Shown: positions 34,325 through 43,875 of the stretch, piece by piece
Position numbering within the stretch: position 1 is the first letter of the stretch
How the letters are laid out: every line of letters begins with the position of its first letter
Source: Gilvimarinus japonicus
GTDB lineage: Bacteria > Pseudomonadota > Gammaproteobacteria > Pseudomonadales > Cellvibrionaceae
Reading direction: 5' to 3'
DNA length: 64,000 nt
NCBI RefSeq assembly: GCF_042847215.1
Contig: NZ_AP031500.1
Location: 2,542,001 to 2,606,000 of the forward strand
Position numbers and translations under genes: made by a program
Notes under the pieces: model-generated
The model's database searches: none
What the model was told of the DNA's origin: nothing
What the model saw: the letters and a program-made list of their open reading frames with translations, nothing else

Positions 34325-36223
34325 TTACTCCAAACGATAAAAACTCCCACTCCCCGCCACCGTTGTTTCATACCCCCAGGCCGACAACCACTCGCGCCCT
34401 ACCATTCCGGGCTCATTCGGGTCGACATCACGCAGCAGCACATTCAGCCTTACACCGTCCCACTCGCTGCCATGATCGGCATCAAGCAAGCTAAATGGAA
34501 TCGCGATTTCAGCGGTGTAGCCCGAGTCGGTCAACACTACTTTCTGACGCACAGAGTCAGGCACTTTGGGGGTACCTTTTAACGCGCTAACAAAACCATT
34601 CGCGGTTGGCTGTAACACAATATAGCGTTCGCCGGGCACGCGGTTGTCGTAGGTTTGTTTTAGTAAGCGTCGGCTTTTGGGGCGCGCATCTAGGGTAATA
34701 AGCATCGCATCTTGGCTCCAGATGATTTCGCTGTCGTTGCGCACCAGGGTATCGTCGGTGATTTTTAACGCGAGCACCAAAAACTTGCCGCTTTCGGCCA
34801 CTGACCAACTAAAGTCGGCATCGCTTAAGCCACTCCAATTCTCTGCCTGAAAGTACTGGTTGTCAGCGGCGTTAAAAAACTCGTGGCCCTGCCACTCGGT
34901 AAGCTTACCGTCGAGTTCAATATCGGCAATAGGCTTAATCGGGTATTCGCGACTTACGGCAATGGTGCGGCTGCCGTCGTAGGTGATGGGTGTATCACCG
35001 TCTTTGTACTCAAGCTGCCAATCTACATGGGCGGCGTTGTGATTGCCGCTCGCAGGCTTACTACTTTTTAGCGCTACGGGTATGGTGCGCACCTCGTTGG
35101 GCGGCACGGTAAGGGTTTGTGGTGAATCACTTATCACACTAAAACCTTGGTTGGCGCGGGCGGTTGTCGTTACCGTGTAGGGAATATCTGAATCGTTGGT
35201 AAAGCGCAGTTCGGCGGTGCCCTCGGTAAAGTTACCGCGATGCAATAATGCCGGGGCCGACAAGCGGCCTTTGTCGATCATGTTGTTTTGATTGTCGCGC
35301 ATTTGTGCGGTGCGCACGTTTTCATCCCAAATGCCGTCGAGCAATAAGTTGGCGATAATGGGGCCGTCATCGCTCATGGTAACCCACACCACATGGTCAA
35401 ACTCGCCAAAGCGCGTGCCGCGCATACTGCTAATGCCGCCGGTGGTGGCTAGCGTGAAATACTTATGGCCTTTGCGCTCGGTTTTTACATAGCGGTGATG
35501 ATGGCCGGCAAATACGGTGTAGTGGCGCGACTCTAATAAGGCGTCAACCTCGCTCCAGCGGTCTTGCTCGTCTCTATCCCACAGGGGCGCATGAGTAAAC
35601 ACCAGCGTCCACTTAGGCTCTGGGTTAGCTTTTAATACGCCTTTTAACCAATCGATTTGCTCGCCCGACATCGTATGCGTACTGCCGCCGTCGTTGGAAT
35701 TAAGCATTACAAATAAAACATCGCGGTAAACAAAGTGATAGTAGCTGGCGCCATAGCGTTCGCGCCAAACATCGGCCATCACCGGGTTGGTGTAATCGTG
35801 ATTGCCGGGCAAGTAAAAAAACGGCATGGCTAAGCGCTTCACCATGGAGTCAAACTCGTTCCACTCGGTAGCCAGTTGCGCGCGATCCTCTGTGTAGCCT
35901 TCAATCAAATCTCCCACGCTGACCACAAACTCGGGTTGCAATAGGTTTAGTTTATCGACGGCCTGCGAGAACACACCAGGGCGCAAACCGCCAGTGCGGT
36001 CGGTAACAATGGCAAACTGAAATGCGTTAGGGTCGTTATTAAAACTCAGATGAGTCCAGGGGTTTACCACATCGCTTGCGTGTATTTGCACAAACTCAGC
36101 GGTGCTGTCAGTCGGATCGTGGTTGTGTTCATCTGAGCCGTGAGCCCAAGCCTGTACAGAGGCAACACACGCGATAAGCGACCATAGTAAAGCCGGTAAA
36201 TGACGAGTAGAAAAAGCGGACAT
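34325..36223 (-). CDS. Exported metallophosphoesterase with C-terminal carbohydrate-binding-like domain
   Basis: 632 aa from ATG 36223 (AAGGA 8 bases upstream). Signal peptide ending VQAWA near residue 26, then a His/Asp-rich stretch (HGSDEHNHD). Calcineurin-like phosphoesterase motifs: FAIVTDRTGG, SVGDLIEG, PGNHDY, FTHAPLWD, AGHHHRYV. The first motif has D-x-R in place of the usual D-x-H. The last ~200 residues (IADIELDGKLTEWQG, LVLALKITDD, EIAIPFSLLDAD) resemble a CBM9/DOMON-type beta-sandwich. Periplasmic or surface; substrate unknown. Confidence 0.85.
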   Translation of the reverse strand: MSAFSTRHLPALLWSLIACVASVQAWAHGSDEHNHDPTDSTAEFVQIHASDVVNPWTHLSFNNDPNAFQFAIVTDRTGGLRPGVFSQAVDKLNLLQPEFVVSVGDLIEGYTEDRAQLATEWNEFDSMVKRLAMPFFYLPGNHDYTNPVMADVWRERYGASYYHFVYRDVLFVMLNSNDGGSTHTMSGEQIDWLKGVLKANPEPKWTLVFTHAPLWDRDEQDRWSEVDALLESRHYTVFAGHHHRYVKTERKGHKYFTLATTGGISSMRGTRFGEFDHVVWVTMSDDGPIIANLLLDGIWDENVRTAQMRDNQNNMIDKGRLSAPALLHRGNFTEGTAELRFTNDSDIPYTVTTTARANQGFSVISDSPQTLTVPPNEVRTIPVALKSSKPASGNHNAAHVDWQLEYKDGDTPITYDGSRTIAVSREYPIKPIADIELDGKLTEWQGHEFFNAADNQYFQAENWSGLSDADFSWSVAESGKFLVLALKITDDTLVRNDSEIIWSQDAMLITLDARPKSRRLLKQTYDNRVPGERYIVLQPTANGFVSALKGTPKVPDSVRQKVVLTDSGYTAEIAIPFSLLDADHGSEWDGVRLNVLLRDVDPNEPGMVGREWLSAWGYETTVAGSGSFYRLE

Positions 36224-36347
36224 AATCGATCCTTGAAGCGGTAAAATCCAAAGCTTATGGGAGTTGAGATGACAAAGTCTAGCGCAACGCACCAGGGCAA
36301 TACCAGAGACAGTTCCGAGCGGCAGATGTAAGCAAGTTTGCCGCCCG

Positions 36348-37364
36348 CTACAAGTCAGCGCGGTGCTGACGCACTAAGTTTGCCGGTGTCACCCCAAAGC
36401 GTCGCTTAAAAGCGCTGATAAAATTAGACGAGTGCTCGTAACCGGCAAGAAATGCCGCCTCTTGCAGCGAGCGGCCTTTTACCACGAGGGCGTTGCGTGC
36501 CATCTCGAGCTTGCGTTGGCGCACGTACTCCATCACCGTCATGCCGCACTCGGATTTAAAACGACGCTGTAAGGTGCTCACGCTCATACCCGCGCGGTGG
36601 GCCAGTGAGGTTAGATCCAATGCGGTTAAACCGAGCGTACCGGCCAGGTCTCGTTCGAGTAATTGGCGCAACGCATCGGCCGCCCTATTGGCAGAGTTTG
36701 CCGCGAGCGGCTCGGACCTGCCCTCACCGTGCAACACCCGACCCACCAGCTCAATGGCGGCCGCCTCCATGGAGATCATCGCCTGCGTTTTGGTTTTAGC
36801 CTCAGCACTGCCCTCGGCACCTACACTTAACCTGAGTAATTTATGGGCTAGCAGCAGTTGCGGCTCGTCGGGCTGCCAGCTTACGACTGGCTGCTGACGC
36901 GCAGTGGATACGCCAATATCAGGTAGCGCGCCATCAAAGCGCTCGCGTACCCAGGCCTCGCTTAAGCTGACGTTAACTTTGCAAACATAAGCGCCGCGGC
37001 GCAGTTGACGGGTAAACAGCTCGCGCTCGGCCAAGCGCAAACCAAGCCCAAGGGGCCGGTCATCGGCGCGGCACTCATACTGCTGCGCCCCGAGACTAAA
37101 TTGCACCGCACCGGCCAACAAAATATTAATGCTAATACCTGCAGGGCACTCACTGCTGCTGGCGCGATCTTCTAGTTCGTGGGCATCCACGCAGTGTACC
37201 GACATATCGGCACCAAAGCGGCGGCTAAAAAAATGTCCTTTTAGCATTGGGCCACTCGCCTCGCCCAGCAACCGATGATCGGACGCGAGCGGGCCCACCA
37301 ATTGGCGCAACTGGTTGGCGTCGATTGAATCGCTTTTACTGGGCTTTATTCGCAGCTTTTGCAC
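36348..37364 (-). CDS. AraC-family regulator, PchR-like
   Basis: 338 aa, GTG start at 37364. The N-terminal ~200 residues resemble PchR-type sensor domains of siderophore-responsive regulators; the C-terminal AraC DNA-binding domain has two HTH units, LTSLAHRAGMSVSTLQRRFK and LQEAAFLAGYEHSSNFISAF, with the closing KRRFGVTPANLVRQHR. It is divergent from a TonB receptor with a Fur-like box, so it probably activates that receptor when its ligand is present. The ligand is unknown. Confidence 0.85.
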   Translation of the reverse strand: MQKLRIKPSKSDSIDANQLRQLVGPLASDHRLLGEASGPMLKGHFFSRRFGADMSVHCVDAHELEDRASSSECPAGISINILLAGAVQFSLGAQQYECRADDRPLGLGLRLAERELFTRQLRRGAYVCKVNVSLSEAWVRERFDGALPDIGVSTARQQPVVSWQPDEPQLLLAHKLLRLSVGAEGSAEAKTKTQAMISMEAAAIELVGRVLHGEGRSEPLAANSANRAADALRQLLERDLAGTLGLTALDLTSLAHRAGMSVSTLQRRFKSECGMTVMEYVRQRKLEMARNALVVKGRSLQEAAFLAGYEHSSNFISAFKRRFGVTPANLVRQHRADL

Positions 37365-37459
37365 GGCCTAAGGCCTCCCTGATGTTGGCAACCCCGCACT
37401 CGCCTCAGTTTGACGATTTACCATAGCCATTTGACGATTTTGCAGCCTGCTTATTCGCT

Positions 37460-37500
37460 TTGGCAAATGTATCATAAATAAAAATGATTCTCATCAATAT
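37460..37500 (+). promoter_or_regulatory. Fur-box-like operator and possible promoter of the TonB receptor gene
   Basis: AAAATGATTCTCATCAATA (37481-37499) resembles the Fur 19-mer with its GAT-x-x-TCATC core. TTGGCA (37460-37465) and, 17 bases on, AATGAT (37483-37488) could be -35 and -10, which would place Fur over the -10 box. Predicts induction by iron limitation. Confidence 0.7.
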
Positions 37501-37537
37501 TAACGAACGTTACACAATCCCACTTATAGGAATACCC

Positions 37538-39622
37538 ATGCCCATTAAATCAACCTGTGCCGCCGCGGCTTTATTGGCCGCCTCGGGAGCCACATTCGCA
37601 CAAAATTCTGCCTCTAGCAGTGATGCACCTGCCGAGATCGAGCAAGTCGTTGTATGGGGCACCGAGGTAAAAGCCTCATCCGTGTATATGGACACCACCG
37701 ATATCACCATGCGCCAAGCCGACCACATTAGCGACTTGCTGCGCACGATCCCGGGGGTGGATGTGGGCGGTGCCCACTCGATGAACCAACGCATTACCAT
37801 CCGCAGCATGGATGACAAAGACCTGCGTATTAGCATCGATGGCGCCAACCAAAATACGTACATGTATCACCATATGGGTAACCTGCAAATTCACGCCGAT
37901 ATTCTTAAATCGGTGGATATTGATGTAGGGACCAACTCGGTGATTAACGGTGGCTTAGGCGGTGCGGTGCGCTTTGAAACCAAAGAGGCGAAAGACATGC
38001 TCGCCGCAGGTGAAAGCTTTGGCGCACGCCTGCAAGGCACCACCAGCGATAACTCGGGCCACAACTACTCAATCGCAGCGTTTGCGCAACTGGGCGACAC
38101 TGTGGATTTGCTGGCCTACTACAACCGGGTAGAACGCGACAATTACGAGGTCGGTGGCGGCAAGATTATCGGCAGTGATGGCAACGAGCTGCCCGGTACC
38201 GACGGCACGGTGCGCGGCCTTAAGGGCGAGATAGATGACGCCTTGATTAAGGTCGGTTTTGACTTTACCCCCAGCCAGCGTTTGGAGATCGGTTACGAGT
38301 CATACACCGACGAGGGCGACTACAGCTACCGCCCCGATATGGGCTTAGCTACCGATTTGGCAATTACCAACTCTTTGGGTGTGCCGCTGTTATGGCCTAC
38401 CGAGTTTAGCCGCGACACCATTACCGCCAATTACGATTTACTTATTGGTAGCCACACCGAAATTAAAGCGGCGGTGTTCCAAAACGAAAGTAACCTGTGG
38501 CGCGATGAAAGCGGCTACGCCGAAAACCCCGATTTTGTTACCTGGGCGGCCATTGTTGAGGGTGATGCAAAAAATACCGGTTTTAACATCATCGGCGAAA
38601 CCGAGTTTGGCAGTAGCATCAACCAAACCCTTACCTACGGTGTTGACGTAATTAAGTACGAGACCGAATACCAGGCCAGCTACATCGAAGGCGGCGTTGA
38701 CTCCTCAAGCGAAGACGCTACCAACTCGGCCGTTTTTGTTCAGGATCGCATCGAATTTGGCATGTTTGCAGTGATCCCCGGTGTGCGCTTTGATGAGTAC
38801 GACGTCAACTCGACCGTGGTGGATAAATCTTACGACGATGTCACCACCTCCATCGCCGCCGAGTTTCAGCCCACCGATGCGCTGGTTTTTAAAGCATCCA
38901 GCACCGAACTGTTTAAAGGCCCGGAGTTATCCGAGGTGTTTACCGGTGCCGGTCTGTTTGAAACCCCCAACCCTGAGCTAGAAGCCGAAAGCGGCGTCAA
39001 CAACGAGCTGGCATTTGCCTACGGCGATGCCATTTTGGGCGCCGACCTGTTCAGCGTCGGGGCGACCTTCTTTAACACTGAAATCGACGGTTACATATAC
39101 CAATACGCCAGTCCGGCCATGGACAACGTCGGCGATATGGAGATTGAAGGGGTTGAGGCATACGTGGGGTACGACATTGGCGGTTTGCGCGCGCTGATCA
39201 CCTATTCGGATGCCGAAAGTGAACTGGACGCCTTTGACGAGTACAGCCAGTACCAGGGTGCCCGCATCGACCGCCAGCAGGGCGACACCTGGAGCGTTAA
39301 CCTTGACTACACCTTTAGCAATCTGGATTTAGCGCTGCACTATGATGTCCTGATGGTAGATGATGTGGCCGCAGGCCCAGACCTGGATGGCGCATCCCTC
39401 GAAAACGCCAAAGATGGTTTTACCGTGCACAATATTTCGCTGCAGTGGCAACCGCTGCAACGGTTGCAGCTTACCGCCGGCATCGACAATGTATTTGACG
39501 AGTTTTACGCGTCGCAGTCATCGCGCACGGGCACCAGTTTTCACCCCCGTTTTGGTCAGCTGTACCTGACTGACTACGAGCCTGGCCGCAACATCAAAGC
39601 AACGGTAGCCTATCAATTTTAG
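37538..39622 (+). CDS. TonB-dependent outer-membrane receptor (iron/siderophore or heme type)
   Basis: 694 aa from ATG 37538. Signal peptide ends at about residue 22 (ASGATFAQN); TonB box region EQVVVWGTEV near 36-45; plug with LRTIPGVDVGGAHSMNQRI, LRISIDGANQNTYMYHHMGN (two histidines) and VDIDVGTNSVINGGLGGAV; barrel ending TVAYQF with terminal phenylalanine. Fur box and the divergent PchR-like regulator indicate iron-related import. The exact ligand cannot be told. Confidence 0.88.
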   Translation: MPIKSTCAAAALLAASGATFAQNSASSSDAPAEIEQVVVWGTEVKASSVYMDTTDITMRQADHISDLLRTIPGVDVGGAHSMNQRITIRSMDDKDLRISIDGANQNTYMYHHMGNLQIHADILKSVDIDVGTNSVINGGLGGAVRFETKEAKDMLAAGESFGARLQGTTSDNSGHNYSIAAFAQLGDTVDLLAYYNRVERDNYEVGGGKIIGSDGNELPGTDGTVRGLKGEIDDALIKVGFDFTPSQRLEIGYESYTDEGDYSYRPDMGLATDLAITNSLGVPLLWPTEFSRDTITANYDLLIGSHTEIKAAVFQNESNLWRDESGYAENPDFVTWAAIVEGDAKNTGFNIIGETEFGSSINQTLTYGVDVIKYETEYQASYIEGGVDSSSEDATNSAVFVQDRIEFGMFAVIPGVRFDEYDVNSTVVDKSYDDVTTSIAAEFQPTDALVFKASSTELFKGPELSEVFTGAGLFETPNPELEAESGVNNELAFAYGDAILGADLFSVGATFFNTEIDGYIYQYASPAMDNVGDMEIEGVEAYVGYDIGGLRALITYSDAESELDAFDEYSQYQGARIDRQQGDTWSVNLDYTFSNLDLALHYDVLMVDDVAAGPDLDGASLENAKDGFTVHNISLQWQPLQRLQLTAGIDNVFDEFYASQSSRTGTSFHPRFGQLYLTDYEPGRNIKATVAYQF

Positions 39623-39653
39623 GCTCAGGCTTTTTAAAAACGCGCTTCCTATT

Positions 39654-39678
39654 GCCTCGGTTTTACCGGGGCTTTTTT
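39654..39678 (+). terminator. Rho-independent terminator after the TonB receptor gene
   Basis: GCCTCGG-TTTTA-CCGGGGC followed by TTTTTT; 31 bases after the stop codon. Confidence 0.85.
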
Positions 39679-39731
39679 GTATCAATACCGCTATAATTAG
39701 AGTCAATTGCTCAGGCAACGCAAGGACAGCC

Positions 39732-40940
39732 ATGACAACCCTGACTCTACCGCCCATTCCCACGCTCATCGTGTGTATTCTGGTACTGTTTGTCGGTATC
39801 TACATTAATCAGCGCATTAAGCTGCTGGGTAGCAGTAATATCCCGCCGTCGGTTACCGGTGGCGTGTTGTTTAGCGTACTGACCGCCACCTTGTATTTTA
39901 TTGGTGGCGTCCAGCTGCTGTTTGATATGCAAATACGCGACTTTTTACTGCTGGTGTTTTTCTCCACCATCGGCCTTGCGGCCAAACTAAGCAGTCTGGC
40001 CAGCGGGGGCCGCGCACTGGCCAGGTTAGTGGCGGTGGCTGCGGTGTTTTTACTCCTGCAGGATATCGTCGGTGTCGTGCTTGCCACGGTGCTAGGCGTG
40101 CACCCGGGGTACGGCTTAATGGCCGGTAGTATCTCGCTTGCCGGCGGCCACGGTACCGCCATTGCCTGGGGCGCCGAAGCCGAGGCCGCAGGCCTGCGTG
40201 ATGCCGGCGCTATAGGCATCACCTTTGCTACCTTTGGTTTAGTCGCCGGCGGTATTATCGGTGCACCTATTGCCAAATGGCTGATTGAAAAAAATCAATT
40301 ATCACCGGCCTTAGTTGATGCAAAAGAACAACACGATATAGAGATAGAAGTCGCCGAGATAGATCAAAAACCTTGGGGCCTAAGCGCCATTTTGGGTGTT
40401 ATTTTGCTACTTGCGTTGTGTGTACAATTAGGCGAACTGGCCAACCAATTGCTATCCAAACGCAACATCCTGCTGCCAGGGTTTCTCACCGCGATGTTCG
40501 CGGGCATTGTTCTCACCAACGCCGCCGATCACTTAAAGCTGCCGGTAAGCCATGGCGTTATTGCTAAGTTTGGCGAGATATCATTAAGCTTGTTTTTAGG
40601 TATGAGTTTGATGAGCCTGCAGCTTTGGTCGCTGGTTAACAGCTTTACCCCCATTATTCTTGCACTCTTACTGCAAACGTTAGTTATGACCTTATTTGCG
40701 ATCTACGTCGTATTCAAGGTGATGGGGCGCGATTATGATGCTGCGGTAATATCGGCGGGTTTTGCGGGGCTCGGGCTTGGCGCAACGCCGGTGGCGATTG
40801 CTAACATGGACTCCACCACTCACCGTTACGGCCCCTCGCCCAAAGCATTTTTAATTGTTCCTTTAGTAGGAGCATTTTTTATCGACATTCTTAACGCCGT
40901 AACCATTAAGCTGTGCTTGGGTTTAATGGGCAGCTGGTAA
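39732..40940 (+). CDS. gltS: Sodium/glutamate symporter GltS
   Basis: 402 aa with about ten to eleven hydrophobic helices. Family signatures: IPPSVTGGVLFSVLTATLY near 38-56, VFFSTIGLAAKLSSL, ISLAGGHGTAIAWG near 134-147, and the second inverted-repeat motif GFAGLGLGATPVAIANMDS near 346-364. Na+-coupled glutamate uptake in the inner membrane. Starts at ATG 39732 and forms a short unit with the following exported protein. Confidence 0.92.
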   Translation: MTTLTLPPIPTLIVCILVLFVGIYINQRIKLLGSSNIPPSVTGGVLFSVLTATLYFIGGVQLLFDMQIRDFLLLVFFSTIGLAAKLSSLASGGRALARLVAVAAVFLLLQDIVGVVLATVLGVHPGYGLMAGSISLAGGHGTAIAWGAEAEAAGLRDAGAIGITFATFGLVAGGIIGAPIAKWLIEKNQLSPALVDAKEQHDIEIEVAEIDQKPWGLSAILGVILLLALCVQLGELANQLLSKRNILLPGFLTAMFAGIVLTNAADHLKLPVSHGVIAKFGEISLSLFLGMSLMSLQLWSLVNSFTPIILALLLQTLVMTLFAIYVVFKVMGRDYDAAVISAGFAGLGLGATPVAIANMDSTTHRYGPSPKAFLIVPLVGAFFIDILNAVTIKLCLGLMGSW

Positions 40941-40981
40941 AACACGGCTATTTTACGACACACTTAACCGGGAGCACCTTC

Positions 40982-41374
40982 ATGGAACGATCTAGTTTGT
41001 CTGGTATTATTTTTGGCGCGGCCATTGCCTGCTTATCATTTAGCGCCCACGCCGTTAACGATTATCACGTAGCCGCAACCGTTATCGCCGACGGCCAAGT
41101 ATTGGGCACACCTTCGATGTTAGTTAGCGGAGGTAAAGAAGCATCGGTATCAGTATCCGGCGACAACGGTTACGAGCTTGCCATCACCATTACCTCCGAC
41201 AACGCCAATTCGGCCATGGCCGAGACCAGCTTAAGCGCCGCTGGCCGCACCATTGAGCCGAGTGTGATGGTTATTCTGGGCGAGCAAACCGGCGTTAAAG
41301 ACGGCGCCCTAGAGCTAAAGCTAACGGTAGAAAGTGCCGCCGACGATCAAGACGATTTTATGCCGTCGCCCTAA
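40982..41374 (+). CDS. Small exported protein, unknown
   Basis: 130 aa from ATG 40982, with GGGAG about 8 bases upstream. Signal peptide at residues 1-23 ending SAHA; mature part about 107 aa, beta-rich, acidic at the end (SAADDQDDFMPSP). VIADGQVLGTPSMLVSGGKEA near 38-58 resembles the start of small periplasmic proteins that accompany secretin or TonB systems, but I do not recognise a family. 41 bases after gltS. Confidence 0.6.
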   Translation: MERSSLSGIIFGAAIACLSFSAHAVNDYHVAATVIADGQVLGTPSMLVSGGKEASVSVSGDNGYELAITITSDNANSAMAETSLSAAGRTIEPSVMVILGEQTGVKDGALELKLTVESAADDQDDFMPSP

Positions 41375-41432
41375 AGCCTGTGCCGGCGATCTGCCTCGCG
41401 CCCAACCGTGCGGGGCAGACATAACCCATCGA

Positions 41433-42335
41433 CTACAGCTGTTGTAATACTCGCTCACACAAACGATGGCTTGCTAAAACCCCGGCCAAATAGTCGGTGT
41501 CGGCGCGGCCGCTGCGTACCGCCGCAATAAACTCATCGATCATGCTGACAAAGCCACGTTTGTATAAGGTGTCATCCCAGTCGTTAAACCCCAGAGGCAA
41601 AGCGCAATTTTCTTTGTAGTGGGTTGCCGTTGCGACGTTATCCACCTGCCAACTTTGATTACGTGTACTGTACTCTAGCCGCTCGCGCGCCTGGCCGCTT
41701 AAACGGTTCATGGCTGCGGTAAAATGGCGTCCATGCAACGCAAAACACACCTGTACGCTGCCCAGTTTTCCCCGCTCAGAATAGGCACTAACCCACGGAG
41801 TTACGCTGTCGATATCTAACACACCTGCAGCATGGCGAACAAAATCTAACACGTGAATAAAATCGTCGTAAATAAACACCCGGGCATCATCCGGCAAGTT
41901 ATGGCGATTTTTCTGATAGTAAATATTCACAGGCGGTGTGGCTAGCGGCGCTTGATACAAAGGCGCGTAACGTCGGTTAAAACCACAAAACAAAGGCGTG
42001 TCGCTATTCAGCGCCAAGGCTACCAATGCCTCCGCCTCGTCTAGTTGGTAGCTGATTGGCTTGTCGACAAACACCGCAATGCCCTGCTCTAACGCCGCCC
42101 GAGCAAGGGTGTAATGGCTCGCGGTGCTGGCGTGGATCATCACCGCATCCGGCCGCGCGGCCAGCAGTTCGTGGTAGTCGGCGTAAGCCTCGGCAATGCG
42201 GTAGCGCTCGGACAACGACTGCAAAACAGCGCCATCGCGGGTGCATAACATTGGCGTAATCGCTGCGTGACGAGCAACAACGGGCAAATAGGCTTTTTGG
42301 GCGATATCGCCCAGCCCGACTAAAGCAATGCGCAT
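41433..42335 (-). CDS. Gfo/Idh/MocA family oxidoreductase (MviM-like)
   Basis: 300 aa, cytoplasmic. NAD(P) motif IALVGLGDIAQKAYLPV at residues 3-19, then VFVDKPISYQLDEAEALVAL near 90-109 with the catalytic lysine, and NRRYAPLYQ. The C-terminal beta-sheet domain is short, typical of the YceM/MviM subgroup. No signal sequence. 27 bases after the HAD phosphatase gene on the same strand. Confidence 0.85.
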   Translation of the reverse strand: MRIALVGLGDIAQKAYLPVVARHAAITPMLCTRDGAVLQSLSERYRIAEAYADYHELLAARPDAVMIHASTASHYTLARAALEQGIAVFVDKPISYQLDEAEALVALALNSDTPLFCGFNRRYAPLYQAPLATPPVNIYYQKNRHNLPDDARVFIYDDFIHVLDFVRHAAGVLDIDSVTPWVSAYSERGKLGSVQVCFALHGRHFTAAMNRLSGQARERLEYSTRNQSWQVDNVATATHYKENCALPLGFNDWDDTLYKRGFVSMIDEFIAAVRSGRADTDYLAGVLASHRLCERVLQQL

Positions 42336-42362
42336 AGGTTAGTCTCGGTCAAAATGCTTATG

Positions 42363-43103
42363 TTACAGCAGGTGTAAGATGTCTGCGACTGAGTCAACCT
42401 TAGTGGCGGCAGGCGTAAGTTTAGCGGCATCGCCAGGCTGGTATTTACCAGTACCCACCAACACCGCTTGCAAGCCTGCATCGCGGGCGCCGCCAACATC
42501 GCCCAACACATCGTCGCCCACCATCAAGCACTTGCTGGGGGCAAATTCAGTGGTGGCAACCACTTGGTTAAAAAAATCGGCGCTGGGTTTGCCAAATACT
42601 CGCACCTTACAGTCGGCAGCCCATTGCAAGGCATGGGCAAAAGGGCCAGCATCAAGGCTTAGCTCGCGGCCCTCAGGAAAGTATTTGTTGTCGCCAATAA
42701 CCAGTAAAGGGCAACCTTGGACTAACAACCGGAAGGCTTTATTGAGGTTGTGATAGTTAAGCTCCTCGCGGGCATCACCCAACACCACACAGTTAGGCGC
42801 ACCGCTCACAGCAAACAGCGGCTGAATACTCGGGTGCACTAAGGCAAAGGGAGTTAACCGCTGCTGTTTGACATAGGCCTGCGCCGCATCGGGGGCGGTG
42901 AATAGCTCGGTAGGGCTAAGTTCGATGCCAAGGTTTTGCAGCTTGGCGACTATCTGCTCGCGAGACTTTGTTGCGGTATTGGTCAGAAAACGTAATGTGT
43001 AATTTTTTGCGCGCAACGCAGCTAAGGTTTCCAGTGCACCGGGCAACAGTGTATCGTCATCGTAGAGCACACCCGACAAATCAAAAAATATGGCGTTAAT
43101 CAT
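42363..43103 (-). CDS. HAD-IIA family phosphatase (LHPP-like)
   Basis: 246 aa. Motif I FFDLSGVLYDD at residues 6-16, where the second aspartate of the usual DxDGV is replaced by serine (D-L-S-G-V), a variant seen in the LHPP/HDHD2 group; motif II FLTNTATKSREQI; motif III KPSADFF and motif IV MVGDDVLGDVGGARDAG. Likely hydrolyses phosphorylated small molecules or phospho-amino acids. ATG at 43103. Confidence 0.85.
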   Translation of the reverse strand: MINAIFFDLSGVLYDDDTLLPGALETLAALRAKNYTLRFLTNTATKSREQIVAKLQNLGIELSPTELFTAPDAAQAYVKQQRLTPFALVHPSIQPLFAVSGAPNCVVLGDAREELNYHNLNKAFRLLVQGCPLLVIGDNKYFPEGRELSLDAGPFAHALQWAADCKVRVFGKPSADFFNQVVATTEFAPSKCLMVGDDVLGDVGGARDAGLQAVLVGTGKYQPGDAAKLTPAATKVDSVADILHLL

Positions 43104-43136
43104 GCCACCTCCATCAAGCGCTTATTGGGCTCTGAT

Positions 43137-43847
43137 TTAAGCGATAATGACAGTCCCCAGCATACCGACCAAAAAACCCAATATAGCGCCCAGTGGTGGC
43201 GACCAGTGACGTCGCATAGACGCCTGCGGGGCGATATCCTGAAAAATAAGATACAAAATACCACCCGAGGCAAACGACATAATTACGGCGGTGACCTCTT
43301 CGCGACCCTGAAGAAAATAATGCCCCATTAATGCCGCCAGTGGCCCCAAGAAGCTCACCCCCAAAAACACCCATAAAATCGTGCGGCCACGCACACCACT
43401 TTTTTTCAGCTCGCGAAATGCGTTAAACCCCTCGGGTAGATTTTGCATGCCAATAAACGCCGCCAACACCAAACCCATTTGGCGGTTCTCGGCAAAAATG
43501 GCGCCCAGCGATATTGCCTCGGGGATAAAATCCATCAACATCGCTAAAAACTGCGAAAATGTACCGCCGCGCTTGGCAAGATAAGCGTCCAGCGCACAAA
43601 AAATTAACGCACCGGCACAAAAGCTGACCGCCAACACCAGTGGCGACAGCACCTCCATACCGTGCGGTGCCAACGCAAATGCCACAGCGGCCAACAAAGC
43701 GCCGCCGCCAAAGGCGACAATGGCATGAATAAACTCTTGCTTGGCAACGCTCTCTTTAAAAGTTTCATAGCGGGCGGCAAAGCCACCGATTAACGCCGTT
43801 ACTCCGGCGGCCCAGGTAATCAATACAATGACAACTTCTTGCTGCAC
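43137..43847 (-). CDS. ZIP-like metal transporter with altered metal motifs
   Basis: 236 aa, about eight hydrophobic helices, GTG start at 43847 after AAGGGG. The two ZIP motifs are recognisable as MDFIPEAISLGA (near 88-99) and MQNLPEGFNAFREL (near 113-126), but the usual histidine before N-x-P-E is Asp in the first and Gln in the second. Either metal preference has changed or the protein moves another ion. 33 bases after the HAD gene start side on the same strand. Confidence 0.78.
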   Translation of the reverse strand: MQQEVVIVLITWAAGVTALIGGFAARYETFKESVAKQEFIHAIVAFGGGALLAAVAFALAPHGMEVLSPLVLAVSFCAGALIFCALDAYLAKRGGTFSQFLAMLMDFIPEAISLGAIFAENRQMGLVLAAFIGMQNLPEGFNAFRELKKSGVRGRTILWVFLGVSFLGPLAALMGHYFLQGREEVTAVIMSFASGGILYLIFQDIAPQASMRRHWSPPLGAILGFLVGMLGTVIIA

Positions 43848-43875
43848 TTACCCGCCCCTTATTGATTCTTTTCGG

